A stretch of 64,000 bases of DNA from Alloascoidea africana (lineage: Eukaryota > Ascomycota > Alloascoideomycetes > Alloascoideales > Alloascoideaceae): the NCBI GenBank assembly GCA_030581615.1, contig JAKTTT010000033.1:124001-188000 (forward strand), written 5' to 3'. Every line of letters begins with the position of its first letter. Positions within the stretch are counted from its first letter, which is position 1. Positions 1 through 9,803 of the stretch are shown here, piece by piece. The notes under the pieces were generated by a model. It searched no databases. It was given only the letters and a program-made list of their open reading frames with translations, and was not told where the DNA came from. A program made the translations under genes and the position numbers.

Positions 1-1856
1 CTTTTCTTTATATAGATTTCCCTTAGAGAACCAAAACCTTGGGTTAAAATGTCAATTTTCGTGACTGCGGAACTACGAAATTGTTCAGCCATTTTCCCCA
101 AAGTTTCGATTTCGAATCTGTCCTGTTTCAAATTACTATTTGCACCTGCTATAGCGTTATAACTGTTTGAACATAATAAACCATGGGAAAAGGCCATTAG
201 CGTATCAAACATGTAACCGCTGGAGGTGGACCCTGCAGATGACAGATCAAACAATCGGTTCAAATGTTTCCAATAATTCGCCATGTGTACATGGGAACTC
301 ATGAATTGGGATCTATCGAGTATAGGGAAATTTGTCGTATCCTCTTTCATCATTGAAGGGTCGATTCCATGGCTTAGTTGTTGCTTTTGCTTAAAATCTG
401 CACCAGGGGTCCTAACAGGCGGCAAAGTGATCATCTCATTTTCTTTATTATTTAGGGTGGAATTTGAATTGTTGCTATCTGAGGAAACGGTTTTAGCGAG
501 GCTTGGAGAAAAATGTGACAAGGGAGGTAGGGCCGTATCTGCAACCGGTACAGGAGAAGAGGACGAAGCATAGGGCAGTAAGGAGAATCCCGGTGCTGCA
601 GTTGTACTTGTTGTGGTGGTGTTACTTGCAGTTGTGGTTGTTGGAACCAATGCTGGAGGCGTGGAGGCCGCAGAAGCGGAAGCAGAAGCAGAAACTGGAA
701 CAGAAGTTGGCTGTGGGGCTGGAGCCAAAAAGGGAGATCTGGAAGGGAATTGGGGGTAATTAGTTGGAGGAAGTTGGAGATGGGCTTGGGCTGGGAACTG
801 TTTGTTCATGGGAGGAACAGAGGTTTGTGCCAGTGCTGGTGCAGGCACTGGCACTGGCATTGACATTGGCATCGAAGTTGAAGCTGAAGTTGAAATTGAA
901 ACTGGAGCCGAGGCAGTAGGGTAGGAAGTCCCAGCTGAAATTGAGGATAAAGTAGATGGGGGTTTCCTTAGCTGTGTTTGAGGCTGAGGCTTTGATCGTG
1001 AACCTGGAGATGTAGCAATATTTGATTTTGAGCCATTATCCAAAGAGGCGTTCTGTTCATCTTCTTGCTTTTTACGCAACAAAGCCTTGACCTCATCAGG
1101 AGTTAGGGTTGTATAAGAACACTTTAGCTTTGATCGGGTACAATTTTTGCAAGTTGGTAGGGTTTCATCGCATTTTATTCTTCGTTGTTTACATTGTTTA
1201 CAACCCAGATGGGAATTTTTATGTCTTCGTCTTGTATAAGATCTGCGAGTAGGTTGTTGAGGGATTGGCATGTTTGTGGAGGCGAGATTTACAGGTTGAG
1301 CCATTGGATTGACGCCCATGTTCATATTCATGTTCATCTGCATGTTCATATTCATGTTTTGCAAACTTTGCAAGGTTTGTAAAGAGTCTGGGTATTGACT
1401 CACTGGGGCCATTAGAGGTAGTACTGGGATTTGGTGGTTTTGTTGCAAGGGCAGTTGGACCTGGACACCCGTGGGCATGCCCATACTCATCTGATGGATT
1501 TGATGGATTTGTTGGAAAGGGACTTGCATGGGGATTGGTCCAGCGGCAATTCCAAACTGGGCTGGGGCAGTTGGATAAGGGGTGTAGAATTGCTGTTGTG
1601 GGAAGCCCATGTTCATGTTCATATTGACGAGTTGTCCTGTTGGAGCAGCAGTTGGGCCCACAGAGGCTACTGGGCCCAAAGTAGCAGCAGTGCCCATAGG
1701 CATGTAGGAGAAATGGGGGGCCGTTACGAGGACCGGTCTTGAGAGGGATGAAGAGGTGGCTGCAGAGGAAGAGGGAGATGAAGAGGATTGAGCAGGAGCT
1801 TGGGATTGGGATTGGGCTGGAGCAGAGGAGACATTCGAGGGCGGACTGGTGTTCAT
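1..1856 (-). CDS. Zn2Cys6 fungal transcription factor (3' end cut by window edge)
   Basis: A single open frame of 618 complete codons runs from an ATG at 1854-1856 off the left edge. Residues 219-246 form a perfect binuclear zinc cluster, C-x2-C-x6-C-x6-C-x2-C-x6-C, preceded by the basic stretch RRHKNSHLG. This flank resembles Upc2/Ecm22-like regulators, but I cannot assign an orthologue. Such proteins bind CGG-type sites in the nucleus. The first 218 residues are low complexity (Ser, Pro, Gln, Met-Asn repeats), so the zinc cluster lies unusually far from the N terminus. After the cluster come charged, Ser/Thr-rich and Pro-rich repeats (about 250-460), then a more globular region that probably begins the regulatory domain; its end is outside the window. 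There is a TATA-like stretch at about 2053-2058, roughly 200 bases upstream. The family call is secure; target genes are unknown. Confidence 0.9.
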   Translation of the reverse strand, partial: MNTSPPSNVSSAPAQSQSQAPAQSSSSPSSSAATSSSLSRPVLVTAPHFSYMPMGTAATLGPVASVGPTAAPTGQLVNMNMNMGFPQQQFYTPYPTAPAQFGIAAGPIPMQVPFQQIHQIHQMSMGMPTGVQVQLPLQQNHQIPVLPLMAPVSQYPDSLQTLQSLQNMNMNMQMNMNMNMGVNPMAQPVNLASTNMPIPQQPTRRSYTRRRHKNSHLGCKQCKQRRIKCDETLPTCKNCTRSKLKCSYTTLTPDEVKALLRKKQEDEQNASLDNGSKSNIATSPGSRSKPQPQTQLRKPPSTLSSISAGTSYPTASAPVSISTSASTSMPMSMPVPVPAPALAQTSVPPMNKQFPAQAHLQLPPTNYPQFPSRSPFLAPAPQPTSVPVSASASASAASTPPALVPTTTTASNTTTTSTTAAPGFSLLPYASSSSPVPVADTALPPLSHFSPSLAKTVSSDSNNSNSTLNNKENEMITLPPVRTPGADFKQKQQLSHGIDPSMMKEDTTNFPILDRSQFMSSHVHMANYWKHLNRLFDLSSAGSTSSGYMFDTLMAFSHGLLCSNSYNAIAGANSNLKQDRFEIETLGKMAEQFRSSAVTKIDILTQGFGSLREIYIKK

Positions 1857-1969
1857 CTATGTATATTATACACTAAGGCATGCCTTGTGTGGGCTGGGGA
1901 GGGAGCACAGGGCATACACGGGGCAGAGGACGGGAGCTGTGGCGAGACCGTAGCGGTGGCAGAGGTGAG

Positions 1970-1996
1970 GGCAATGGCAATGGCAATGGCAATGGC
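1970..1996. repeat. GGCAAT hexamer tandem array
   Basis: About four perfect copies of GGCAAT lie in tandem, about 115 bases upstream of the zinc-cluster gene start. A related GGCAAT/CGCAAT array occurs inside the coding region at about 50530-50565. Confidence 0.85.
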
Positions 1997-2201
1997 AGCG
2001 CAGAGGAAGCAGAAGAAGAAGAAGAAGAGAAGAAGAAAGGGGGAGGGGAGGAGATATATACTCGAGCAAAGAGTCTGCCGCTGTGCCTGTGCAGCCATGG
2101 CAGCTCCATGTCGTGGCCGCCCGGTCGAATCGCAAAATACGACGCCAGACGCCGGGCCCGCGCGCAAATACGAGGCGTCGGGACCCGAGCCGGGGGGGCC
2201 A

Positions 2202-2259
2202 GCCAGCACTGTCTGCCAGCACCGTCTGCCAGCAGACGGTGCTGGCAGACGGTGCTGGC
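2202..2259. repeat. 58-bp near-perfect palindrome
   Basis: Two 28-base arms (2202-2229 and 2232-2259) are inverted copies with a 2-base spacer (CA) and one mismatch. Each arm is itself two 13-base direct repeats, so the structure is two copies of a unit containing CTGCCAGC followed by two inverted copies. It could form a cruciform or an RNA hairpin, or be a cluster of protein-binding sites. It has no terminal inverted repeat/target duplication pattern that would mark a transposon. Confidence 0.85.
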
Positions 2260-2597
2260 AGGCAGTTATGGCGTTGGCGTTGGCACTGGCACTGGCACTT
2301 GTGGTGGGCGCCGGGAGCCTGCTGGGCTGGCCGATGGCTGGCCGATGGCGCTGGACAGAAACGCCAGAAAGCGACGCCAGAAAGCGAGCTTTTTGCTTTA
2401 CGGGCTCGTTTACGCAGAAGCCGCCCCGGGTGCGCGGGTCGCGTGGCCGGGTCGCGTGACACGGGCCACTTCTCGGATCCCGTTCCGATTCGACTCCGGG
2501 CGACAGTCCCGAAACAGCTGCGTCCGGTTGCGGGACCACGGGTACGTGTCCGGCTACCGTACGAGTCCGAACACCAACACTCTCGCTCTCGCACCAG

Positions 2598-2622
2598 GGT
2601 GCCAGCACCTGGTGCTGGCACC
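2598..2622. repeat. 25-bp perfect palindrome sharing the same core
   Basis: Arms of 12 bases (2598-2609 and 2611-2622) surround a single T. The core GTGCCAGCAC/GTGCTGGCAC also forms the core of the larger palindrome 340 bases away, which suggests a common binding factor or common origin. Confidence 0.85.
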
Positions 2623-2653
2623 GTCGATGTCTGCTTTTGATGCCTACCCTGGA

Positions 2654-2680
2654 CTCCTGCTCCTGCTCCTGCTCCTGCTC
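2654..2680. repeat. CTCCTG hexamer tandem array
   Basis: Four to five tandem CTCCTG copies. The same hexamer recurs within the DUF202 gene at about 61438-61466, where it encodes alternating Ala-Pro. Confidence 0.8.
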
Positions 2681-3029
2681 CCGCCCTCGGCCCCGAGACC
2701 CATCCCGGGATGGGTCCCGGACCTGTGGAGTCGGGTGCGTAAAGTTTCTTTTCTCGTATATCCCGTTTTGGGCAGGTCTCGTATTTGCAAATCGCCCGGC
2801 CAATCCGTGCGTGTTGACCTCCTTCCGCATCCGGCCGCCCGCTCCATCGCATCGCGGCTTCACCACTGGCTACTGGCCACTGGCTACTGGCCACTGGCCA
2901 CTGACTAGACGTTCTGGAGAAATTGTTTCGTTCTTCTATACTACCAAACACAAACAGACATGCTACATACATACATACATATAACCGAAAAGACAAACGC
3001 TCACATAAAATAAGATAAATCCTCCTCAA

Positions 3030-3758
3030 TCATGGCTTGAAAGTAAACTCGGGGTCATAGGGGTTGTTCAGGTGCTGGTGGTAGGGGGAAGACGACACCG
3101 GTGCGGGCATCTGCGGCGAGTGGGACTCCATTCCTGGCCGATACGGCGAAGACACCATAGAAGAGTCCCCACTGAGCCTCTTTTCCAAATCATCGTCGTC
3201 GTCATCATCCTCGTGGTAGCCTCCTTCACGGGACCCCTGGGACCCCTGGGGCCCCTGGGGCACTGCTCTGGGAACCACCACGGGCGACGTCGTGTTGAAC
3301 AGCCCCTGCTTGAACACCCGGTACACCGAAATCACACACGACACCGCAAACGTGAGAAACAGCAGCAGCAGAAACGTCGCTCCAGCCCGTGCTTGTCCAC
3401 ACACCTTGTCTTCTTTGCAACTGCCTCCGCTGAACCCGGCCGCCAGGGCCACTCCTCCGGCAAACGTGAATATCAGATTCATCACGTCCAGCGACGCAAC
3501 CACAATGGGGTGTGCTATCCTGACAATGTAGTAAACCGCAAACCCGAAAACTGACCCAAATATCCACGCAAAAACAGATGCAAAAATCCCAAACCCAACC
3601 CGTGAATCACTCTCCTCCATCCTACTTGCCGCTGTCCCCGTTGATGAAAGTGCAATTATCGAAAACACAAATTGTAAAACCCTCAAAATCATATCCGAAA
3701 GGAGAAGCCGGGTCCCCGCAACCGTAATCGTCTGTGACATTAACCAACTGTTGAACAT
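3030..3758 (-). CDS. NCE102: MARVEL-domain membrane protein, Nce102/Fhn1 type
   Basis: The 242-residue product has four hydrophobic segments within residues 15-165, in the order expected for the fungal Nce102 family: LLLSDMILRVLQFVFSI, a segment around FGIFASVFAWIFGSVFG, one around SLDVMNLIFTFAGGVALAAG, then a Cys-containing loop (GGSCKEDKVCGQARAG) and a last segment ending FKQGLF. In S. cerevisiae Nce102 is a plasma membrane eisosome/MCC protein linked to sphingolipid signalling and non-classical export. The present protein has an extra tail of about 70 residues with a run of Asp (residues about 186-192) and Pro/Ser-rich sequence that the yeast protein lacks. The family alignment begins at about residue 15; M7 (MSQTI) is an alternative start. 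A CT-rich leader precedes the start on the minus strand. Confidence 0.85.
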   Translation of the reverse strand: MFNSWLMSQTITVAGTRLLLSDMILRVLQFVFSIIALSSTGTAASRMEESDSRVGFGIFASVFAWIFGSVFGFAVYYIVRIAHPIVVASLDVMNLIFTFAGGVALAAGFSGGSCKEDKVCGQARAGATFLLLLFLTFAVSCVISVYRVFKQGLFNTTSPVVVPRAVPQGPQGSQGSREGGYHEDDDDDDDLEKRLSGDSSMVSSPYRPGMESHSPQMPAPVSSSPYHQHLNNPYDPEFTFKP

Positions 3759-5073
3759 TTTTGTAAAACTGCTTTTGAATATGTGTGGTTGGTGAGAGAG
3801 AAAGAGAAAGAGAAAAGAAGAGAAAAAATATTAAGAAAGGGAAAAATGCGAACAGGGACCAATTTATACCTTTTAGTTCCTCGTGTCTACAAAAACTGCG
3901 CCTGCTCACCTCATCTCGAAGCCAAAGCCTAAGCCTAAGCCAAAGCCAATTTGAGATGACCTTGAATGAGGCTTGGAGGTCTCTCCCGGGCTATGTGATT
4001 ATGGCCTAACCGCCACTGCCGTCACGCTCCAGTTCTCCAGTTCTCCAGTTCTCATCCACCTGGGTGTATATCTACAATAATCCCGTTTCAGTTTCACCTG
4101 GTCTGTGCCACGAATGACAAACAGAGAAAGAGCCATCGTGGGCTGCTCTCCTCTGGTCAACCAACATCCATCTTCTCAGGGGCACCCAACTCTTTCTTTC
4201 CAGCCCATGTCCATCATCCTCTAAATATCCACACACACATAAACACACACACCAATCCAAAAAACCTATGTTGAATATCCGGTAGATCTGTTACTGGATG
4301 TATCATTAATACCACTTTTTCCAATCTCCTGTTCTTTTTCGTTGTCTCACAAAAACCGCTAGGTGTGTTTACTTATATCCTTAAACGGTAAATTGCCTGT
4401 CCATCCCCACAGGAAAAAAAAAACCCTGAAACTTTGGCTCAACTTCAAGTTGAGTCTATCTGTCTATCTATCCTTCAATCTTTCCAAACATGCCTTACAA
4501 AAAATAATTGGAAAAAACGTCTTTTCGTATCAGATATACCGCTAACCTTGATGATGATGATGATGATGATGATGAAAATCCCATGTTTTTGAAACAAAAT
4601 AGTTGAAAATACAACCGGGGAAGATCTAAATCGATTGCCGACTAAACTTTACACAAAACAAACTCTAACTACTCTTCTTCCCAAATTTACTTGCATATTG
4701 TTGACATTCCCACTTGTTTTAGTCCATAAAGATTAAGGACTGTATAATTAATTGAAAATTGCATTTGATCCAACTTTTTCTTGTTTGAAGAACCATAATG
4801 ATGTACAGCAGCAGTAGTATTCCACTCAGCTCAGATCTAGATTTTTGTTTGAAATAAGGTACATTCATTCATTCATTCATTGCCTTGTAATATTGAGATC
4901 TTCATAACAATTTGTAAAATGCTTGATTGACAGATCATCACAATCTGGAAAAAAAAAAAACTGAAGATGTTTTTTTTTTTGATCACAACACAAGAAACCA
5001 GTGAAGCTCTTTTCATTTTTTTTTTTTTTTTTTTCGCCTCAAAAAGGGACAACTTAAATTAAACTAAACTAAA
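3759..5073. other. AT-rich intergenic region, no gene seen
   Basis: This holds the promoter of the Nce102-type gene and the 3' flank of the small ORF at 5074. There is a purine-rich GAGAAA tract (about 3795-3840), AAGCCT hexamers (3918-3948), three repeats of AGTTCTCC (4029-4053), a CA-rich stretch (4219-4252), a GAT trinucleotide run, a CATT tetramer run (4864-4881) and poly-T tracts near 4970 and 5017-5034. No tRNA-like fold or conserved protein was recognised. Confidence 0.6.
4550..4574. repeat. GAT/TGA trinucleotide microsatellite
   Basis: Eight uninterrupted copies of a TGA/GAT trinucleotide in non-coding DNA. Confidence 0.9.
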
Positions 5074-5343
5074 CTAAAGACATGTATAACAAATTGACTT
5101 TTGTAGCTCTTTCAATAAAATGTTAATATCTTCTTTTTCCATGACACATGCACTTGAAAATTGGATATCATTGATAATGGCTTGTAGGTTTACGGTTCCA
5201 CCTCTATATCTCACGAAGAATTGTTGAAATAGAAAGAATTTTTTTTCTAACTTGATTAAAATGAGGAATTCGATTCGTGCCTTCTGTGTGTTTTCCATTG
5301 CAGAAGACACATTAGTTGATGGGTTTTTTTTACTATTAAACAT
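5074..5343 (-). CDS. small hypothetical protein downstream of dynactin p62
   Basis: An 89-codon frame starts with ATG at 5341-5343, 58 bases beyond the stop of the dynactin gene and on the same strand. The translation has regularly spaced hydrophobic residues and basic/acidic residues (ARIEFLILIKLEKKFFLFQQ; ILLKELQKSICYTCL), so it looks more protein-like than chance. An inner ATG at about 5298 follows a CAACTAATG stretch that could be a branch site, so an upstream exon is possible but no convincing donor was found. I do not recognise the family. It could equally be fortuitous sequence in the 3' region of the neighbouring gene. Confidence 0.3.
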   Translation of the reverse strand: MFNSKKNPSTNVSSAMENTQKARIEFLILIKLEKKFFLFQQFFVRYRGGTVNLQAIINDIQFSSACVMEKEDINILLKELQKSICYTCL

Positions 5344-5401
5344 TTGATTGATTGAACAATCAGTGAAAACTGAGAAAAATATATATATCATCCTATATCG
5401 T

Positions 5402-6962
5402 TTAAAATTTCCAAGGATACAACTTCCCAATTTGTCCCACGACCCAGAATCCCACCGATATATTATCCTTGATTCGATTTGTTGATACACTTACAAAGAA
5501 AGGAATCTCAATCAATACACCATTAACCTCTTCTTTATCCACTATACATGGAACAATTTCAAAAGGTATAGTTGCCCAATTCTGTCCTTCTTCATAAACT
5601 TTTCCTTCCTCTGTTTTATCTGCTCTATCATCATTTTTGTCCAAATCGGAATTCATACCCATATTTCCAAGTGCTGAAACCGCACCCCTTTCTAAAAGCT
5701 CCGCTTGAATTGCCTTTGATTGTCTCATAAATAAATGACTGGGTGTGCTTTTAACAAGACTTTTCTCATTAACATTCTCAAAATTCGAACCTATCTTTAT
5801 CGTTGGACATAATATGGTTATTTGATGAGGATATCGTCCAGATACCTGGGCCTGTGTAGAAATTGTGATTGTAACGGGCTCCAAAAGAGGATTTGTTACA
5901 ACAAGTAACAATTTGTTTAAGATACCAGGAACCAATTTTTTATCCGTATTATCCCTATTATTCTCTGGGAAATGCGTAATCTCAACTGCCGGTAGATAAC
6001 TAATTGCCATATCTCTTGTATGGAATTTGAAACTGTTAGGTCGAGGATCCGGCTTGATTAAAACCCTTCGACAGGCTTTACATCTTTTAATAATCTTGGT
6101 TTTCAACGTTTGAGGAACTGGTGAAAGTTCATCTCGAAAATGAGGATCATGTATCGATCTTAACCGTTCAGACGTCTTCAACACTGGTTTTTAAAAAATT
6201 AATACTTTGCCAAAAATGAAAACATATGTCGCAAAAAAAAAACTTACAATCCGCTGATTCGTGAATTTGACTAATCTCGTTGGAATGCTTTATATCCTCC
6301 TCCTCGTCGAAAGGAATAGGTTTAAACAAATTCACCTCGAATTGTTTCTTTCGTGAGGCTATTGCAAACTCCATCGCCGTCGAATACTTCTTTCTATAAT
6401 GATCCGTCTCTTCTCTTTTGATTCTTTCTAAATAATGCTCGCGTAATGCTCTGAAAAGTTCGTAATCTGGCTTCTCTTTCAACATTTTGTTCCGGATTTG
6501 CCTCGTCAAAGACTTTGTTCTATCGAATTTCGTGGCCTCCCATTTCCACCCACATCCAGGACATATCAAAGTGTATATCTTGTCTGTACCCATCTCATTC
6601 GGTGTGCTTGTTATCAACAGCTTCGTCGTACAACAGGGGCATACAAAACAATTCCTGGCACATTTGTTATGATCTCTTTTCGCCTCGCTCTCCGTGACCT
6701 CATTCAGACAAGAAGGACAATAGATCGATACTATTTCCTCCTCTACGCATTTTCGACATCGTAACGCTCGACATGTATCGCAGTAGTAAAGCCACTCCAA
6801 ACGGTGTCGTGTCGCTCTATCCCTCAACAACGTCTTGGGAACGCCCAAATCCTCAGAATTGAGAAACGTGTTCGTGTCGTATATCTCTGCCTTGTCATCT
6901 TTGGCGTCAATGGGCTCATTGCACGGACAAAAAACCACCACGGATGGGTATGTTTTGCTCAT
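5402..6962 (-). CDS. dynactin subunit p62 (DCTN4/RO-2 family), one intron
   Basis: Exons 6962-6248 and 6183-5402 are joined across a 64-base intron (6184-6247, donor GTAAGT, acceptor CAG, likely branch TATTAAT) to give 498 residues. The N-terminal half carries the paired cysteine motifs of dynactin p62: CPCNEP near residue 12, CDTCRALRCRKC near 56, YCPSC near 75, CFVCPCC near 100 and CPGCGWKW near 130. The second exon adds KRCKACRRVLI, also expected in this family, and a beta-rich C terminus. p62 is part of the pointed-end complex of dynactin, the cofactor of cytoplasmic dynein. S. cerevisiae has no clear p62, so its presence argues for a yeast lineage that kept a fuller dynactin. A 217-base spacer separates it from the divergent HRD3. 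Confidence 0.88.
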
Positions 6963-7179
6963 GCTGCTGGGATTGTTGGAAATTTGTGTGTGCTTCTTCA
7001 GATTATGTGATGATGTGTCTTGCTTTCAGTTCCACACTACCACTTCCACCTACCTCAACAAGAAACTATCACAGAGATCCTCTCCCTTCACCAACAACCA
7101 CTATCCTGAACCAAATAACCGCAAGGAGAGCTGCCGACGACTGCATCTAATTTTTTTTTTCCCCTTCTTCTTTTGAGAA

Positions 7180-9803
7180 ATGCGGTATCTGTGGTCTCTG
7201 CTGCTAAAGACGCTTCGTATGTTTGTCACTCAGGCCGATACCGATTTGTGTCCTAACTCTTTTCACACCTAGCTATCGTAATACTTTTATGTGCTTTTGC
7301 AACGGGAAGCAATGTCGAGAACCAGCAAGATGATCATGACGATGGTCTGACACTCTCATCTTCAAATTTGAAAAGTCCAGACCAGGTTCCAATTGGCGAT
7401 TATAGAACAAAAGAGGCAAGCGGGGCATTGCTTTTCCAACAGGCTATGGAAATTTTACACAAATATCCAAATGATCCATATGATATCGAACAGAAAAACT
7501 CTTTTGAAAGTGTTCAAGAATACAATATATTGGGTCTACTTTCAAAGATTTCAGTTAATTCAATCTTTGAACAGGTATTCGGTAAACTCCTCTCCTCCTC
7601 CACCACCACTGCTGGCGATTATGATAACCAGGATTCTCAAAGTGTTACTGTAAGGCCTCTTACTCCTGAATTGTCATTAGCAAAATCTTTATTGGAGCGA
7701 AGTGCGGAATTGGATGACCCCGATGCTATCTTTACACTTGCGGAAATCAACCTGTATGGGAATTACAGTTATCCACAAGACTATAGAGTAGCCCTCAATC
7801 ACTACAAACATTTGACCCAAGTATCTGCAAATTCAACTGCTTATTATATATTGGGCTTCATGTATTCTTCCGGAATGTTTGGCACAATTGAACAAAATCA
7901 GGGAAAGGCAAATCTTTATTACCAACTTGGCGCTGAACTTGGTGATCTTAAATCGATGATGGCAATGGGGTACAGATACCTAACCGGAATTGCAAATGAA
8001 CCTGAATGTGGTCTGTCCCTTCATTACTATCGACAAGTGGCAGAAAAAGTCTATGAATACATAAACAGTGGACCCCCAGGTGGACGTCATCTTTCTCAAT
8101 TTTCAATGAGAATTGGAGATGCTGGTGGTGGTGCATATGGTGACGGAGCAGGAGAAACGTTGAGTTCGATTGCTTCGATCCATGAAATGACACAACAGGT
8201 TGCGAATCTGGAACTATTTGTGGAAACTAGAGACGATCTTCCCGAGTATTTCTATTACAAAAAAGCTGTTTTGAATTACGTCAACACTCCTTTGAAACAC
8301 CGATCTTATGAGAATGCATTTTCACTTACTGAAGAATGTATTGGAATGTGGGACAAATCGGGCAAAATTGATGTTTTCAATAGAGGTGAAGCCCTCAGTT
8401 CAGAGGCAATCTATTTCACTGCAACACGGTGTGCTAGTTTAAGAGGACTGATGTACTTGAGAGGAGAAGGAACCACTCAAGATGTTGAAGAGGCAAAACG
8501 GCTTTTTGAACTAAGTATAAACACCCAGTTGAAAACATTACAAAAAGATGTTACTGCATATAATGGACTAGGAATGATTTACGAATACGGATTGGGTGTC
8601 CCCCAAGATTTGGAGAAAGCACTGAGGTATTATAAAGAGGCATCCGCGATAGATGTACACCACAGTAACTATATCGGTAAAGAACAAAAAAGTGCAGCGT
8701 TGAAAAACAAGGGGAAGCTTCTTTATAAAAAGGGAGATAAACAAGCGACTTTGGACGCCTTGACTCTTTCAGTTTATGCTGGTAATAATGAAGCATTTTA
8801 TCTACTTGGACAACTCTATGAGGAAGGACAAGCAGGCCAAAACATGTGTCAGTCAACAGTTTCATTCTACAAAAAATTTGTTGAAAGGGCAGAGGAATTA
8901 ACCAGTTCATTTGAGTGGTCATTTGACCAGTTTCTATTTGGTGGCACCGAATTGGCTCTACTTGGCTATTCAATGGCTGCAGAACAGGGCTTTGAAGCTG
9001 GTCAATCTTCAGCGGCTTTTATTATGTATCCCACAGGTGGAATGCTGACTCCAGAACCACAAACAACAGATGCAAAGAAAAGGTTGACATTGGCTTACCT
9101 TACAAGATCATCCAATAACAGAAACGTTGATTCGTTGACTAGAGTGGGCGATTTCTATTATTATGGAATCGGCTCAGAGCAAAATTATGAAAAAGCAGTT
9201 TCGTGCTATCAGGTTGCTTCGGATCAAGAACACCGGAGTTCAATGGCACGATGGAGTATGGGCTGGATGTACGAAAACGGACTTGGCGTGGAACAGGATT
9301 TCCATCTTGCAAAGCGATATTATGATTCCGCAGCCGAGAGAAACCCAAAGGCAAGTCTGGCTGTCCATTTGTCGTTATTAAGACTATGGACGCGCGCTAT
9401 GATCAACAAAATGACTGGGGGTAAAGAAATATCAATTTCAGAAGATATTCCTAGAACATGGAGAGATTACCTAACTCTTCTCTCCAGTATTGTGAAAACT
9501 TCTATGAGCGCGGGTTTCGGAGATGGGCAAGCAGCCGATGAAGAATCGGTGACGGACAAGTCACACAATTTTGAACATAGGCAACAAGAACATGATGAGG
9601 AAGAAATGGACCTCGATGCAGATGACCTAACAATATTGGTGTTTCTATTTATCGTTCTTGCCATATTCTTTTTGTTGTGGGTCAAAGTTCAGAGACAAGC
9701 CAGGCGGAGACAAAGAGAACGAGAAAGAGAAGGTCGCAATGAAAATGAAAATGGACGTGCATGGCCCAATATTCGAGTTAACTTTGCAGTGATTGCAATA
9801 TGA
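7180..9803 (+). CDS. HRD3: HRD3/SEL1L, ER-associated degradation ligase subunit, one intron
   Basis: A 37-base first exon (7180-7216) encodes the start of a signal peptide (MRYLWSLLLKTL). A 56-base intron follows (7217-7272, donor GTATGT, branch CCTAACT, acceptor TAG), then exon 2 at 7273-9803. Total length is 855 residues. Joining the exons gives a complete hydrophobic signal sequence ending near ATGSNVEN. The body has many Sel1 repeats with the AxxxYxxA..G......A pattern, for example MGYRYLTGIANEPECG, LGMIYEYGLGVPQDLEKALRYY and MGWMYENGLGVEQDFHLAKRYY. One transmembrane helix lies near the C terminus (LTILVFLFIVLAIFFLLWV), followed by a short basic cytosolic tail. Hrd3 is the lumenal partner and regulator of the Hrd1 ubiquitin ligase and recruits misfolded glycoproteins. 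Without the intron the protein would lack its signal peptide. Confidence 0.93.

Larger units (their letters stand above)
1857..3029. other. GC-rich intergenic spacer rich in short repeats and palindromes
   Basis: This spacer lies between the promoter side of the zinc-cluster gene and the 3' end of the next minus-strand gene. It is much more GC-rich than most spacers in the window. Long open frames overlap on both strands, which is what GC-rich repeat DNA produces; their translations are arginine-, proline- and alanine-rich and resemble no family, so I call no gene. It contains two palindromes, hexamer tandem arrays, a 12-base tandem near 2360-2390 and repeated ACTGGC units at 2865-2905. It probably acts as promoter and upstream regulatory DNA. 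Confidence 0.6.

Noticed and set aside
1853-3029. Several overlapping frames of 180-390 codons on both strands
   Set aside because: They overlap each other in GC-rich repeat DNA, translate to Arg/Pro/Ala-rich low-complexity sequence, and start or end within repeats; no family resemblance.
3918-3948. Telomere-like AAGCCT/TTAGGC-type repeats
   Set aside because: Only about four imperfect hexamers, inside a normal promoter, unlike a telomere or subtelomere.
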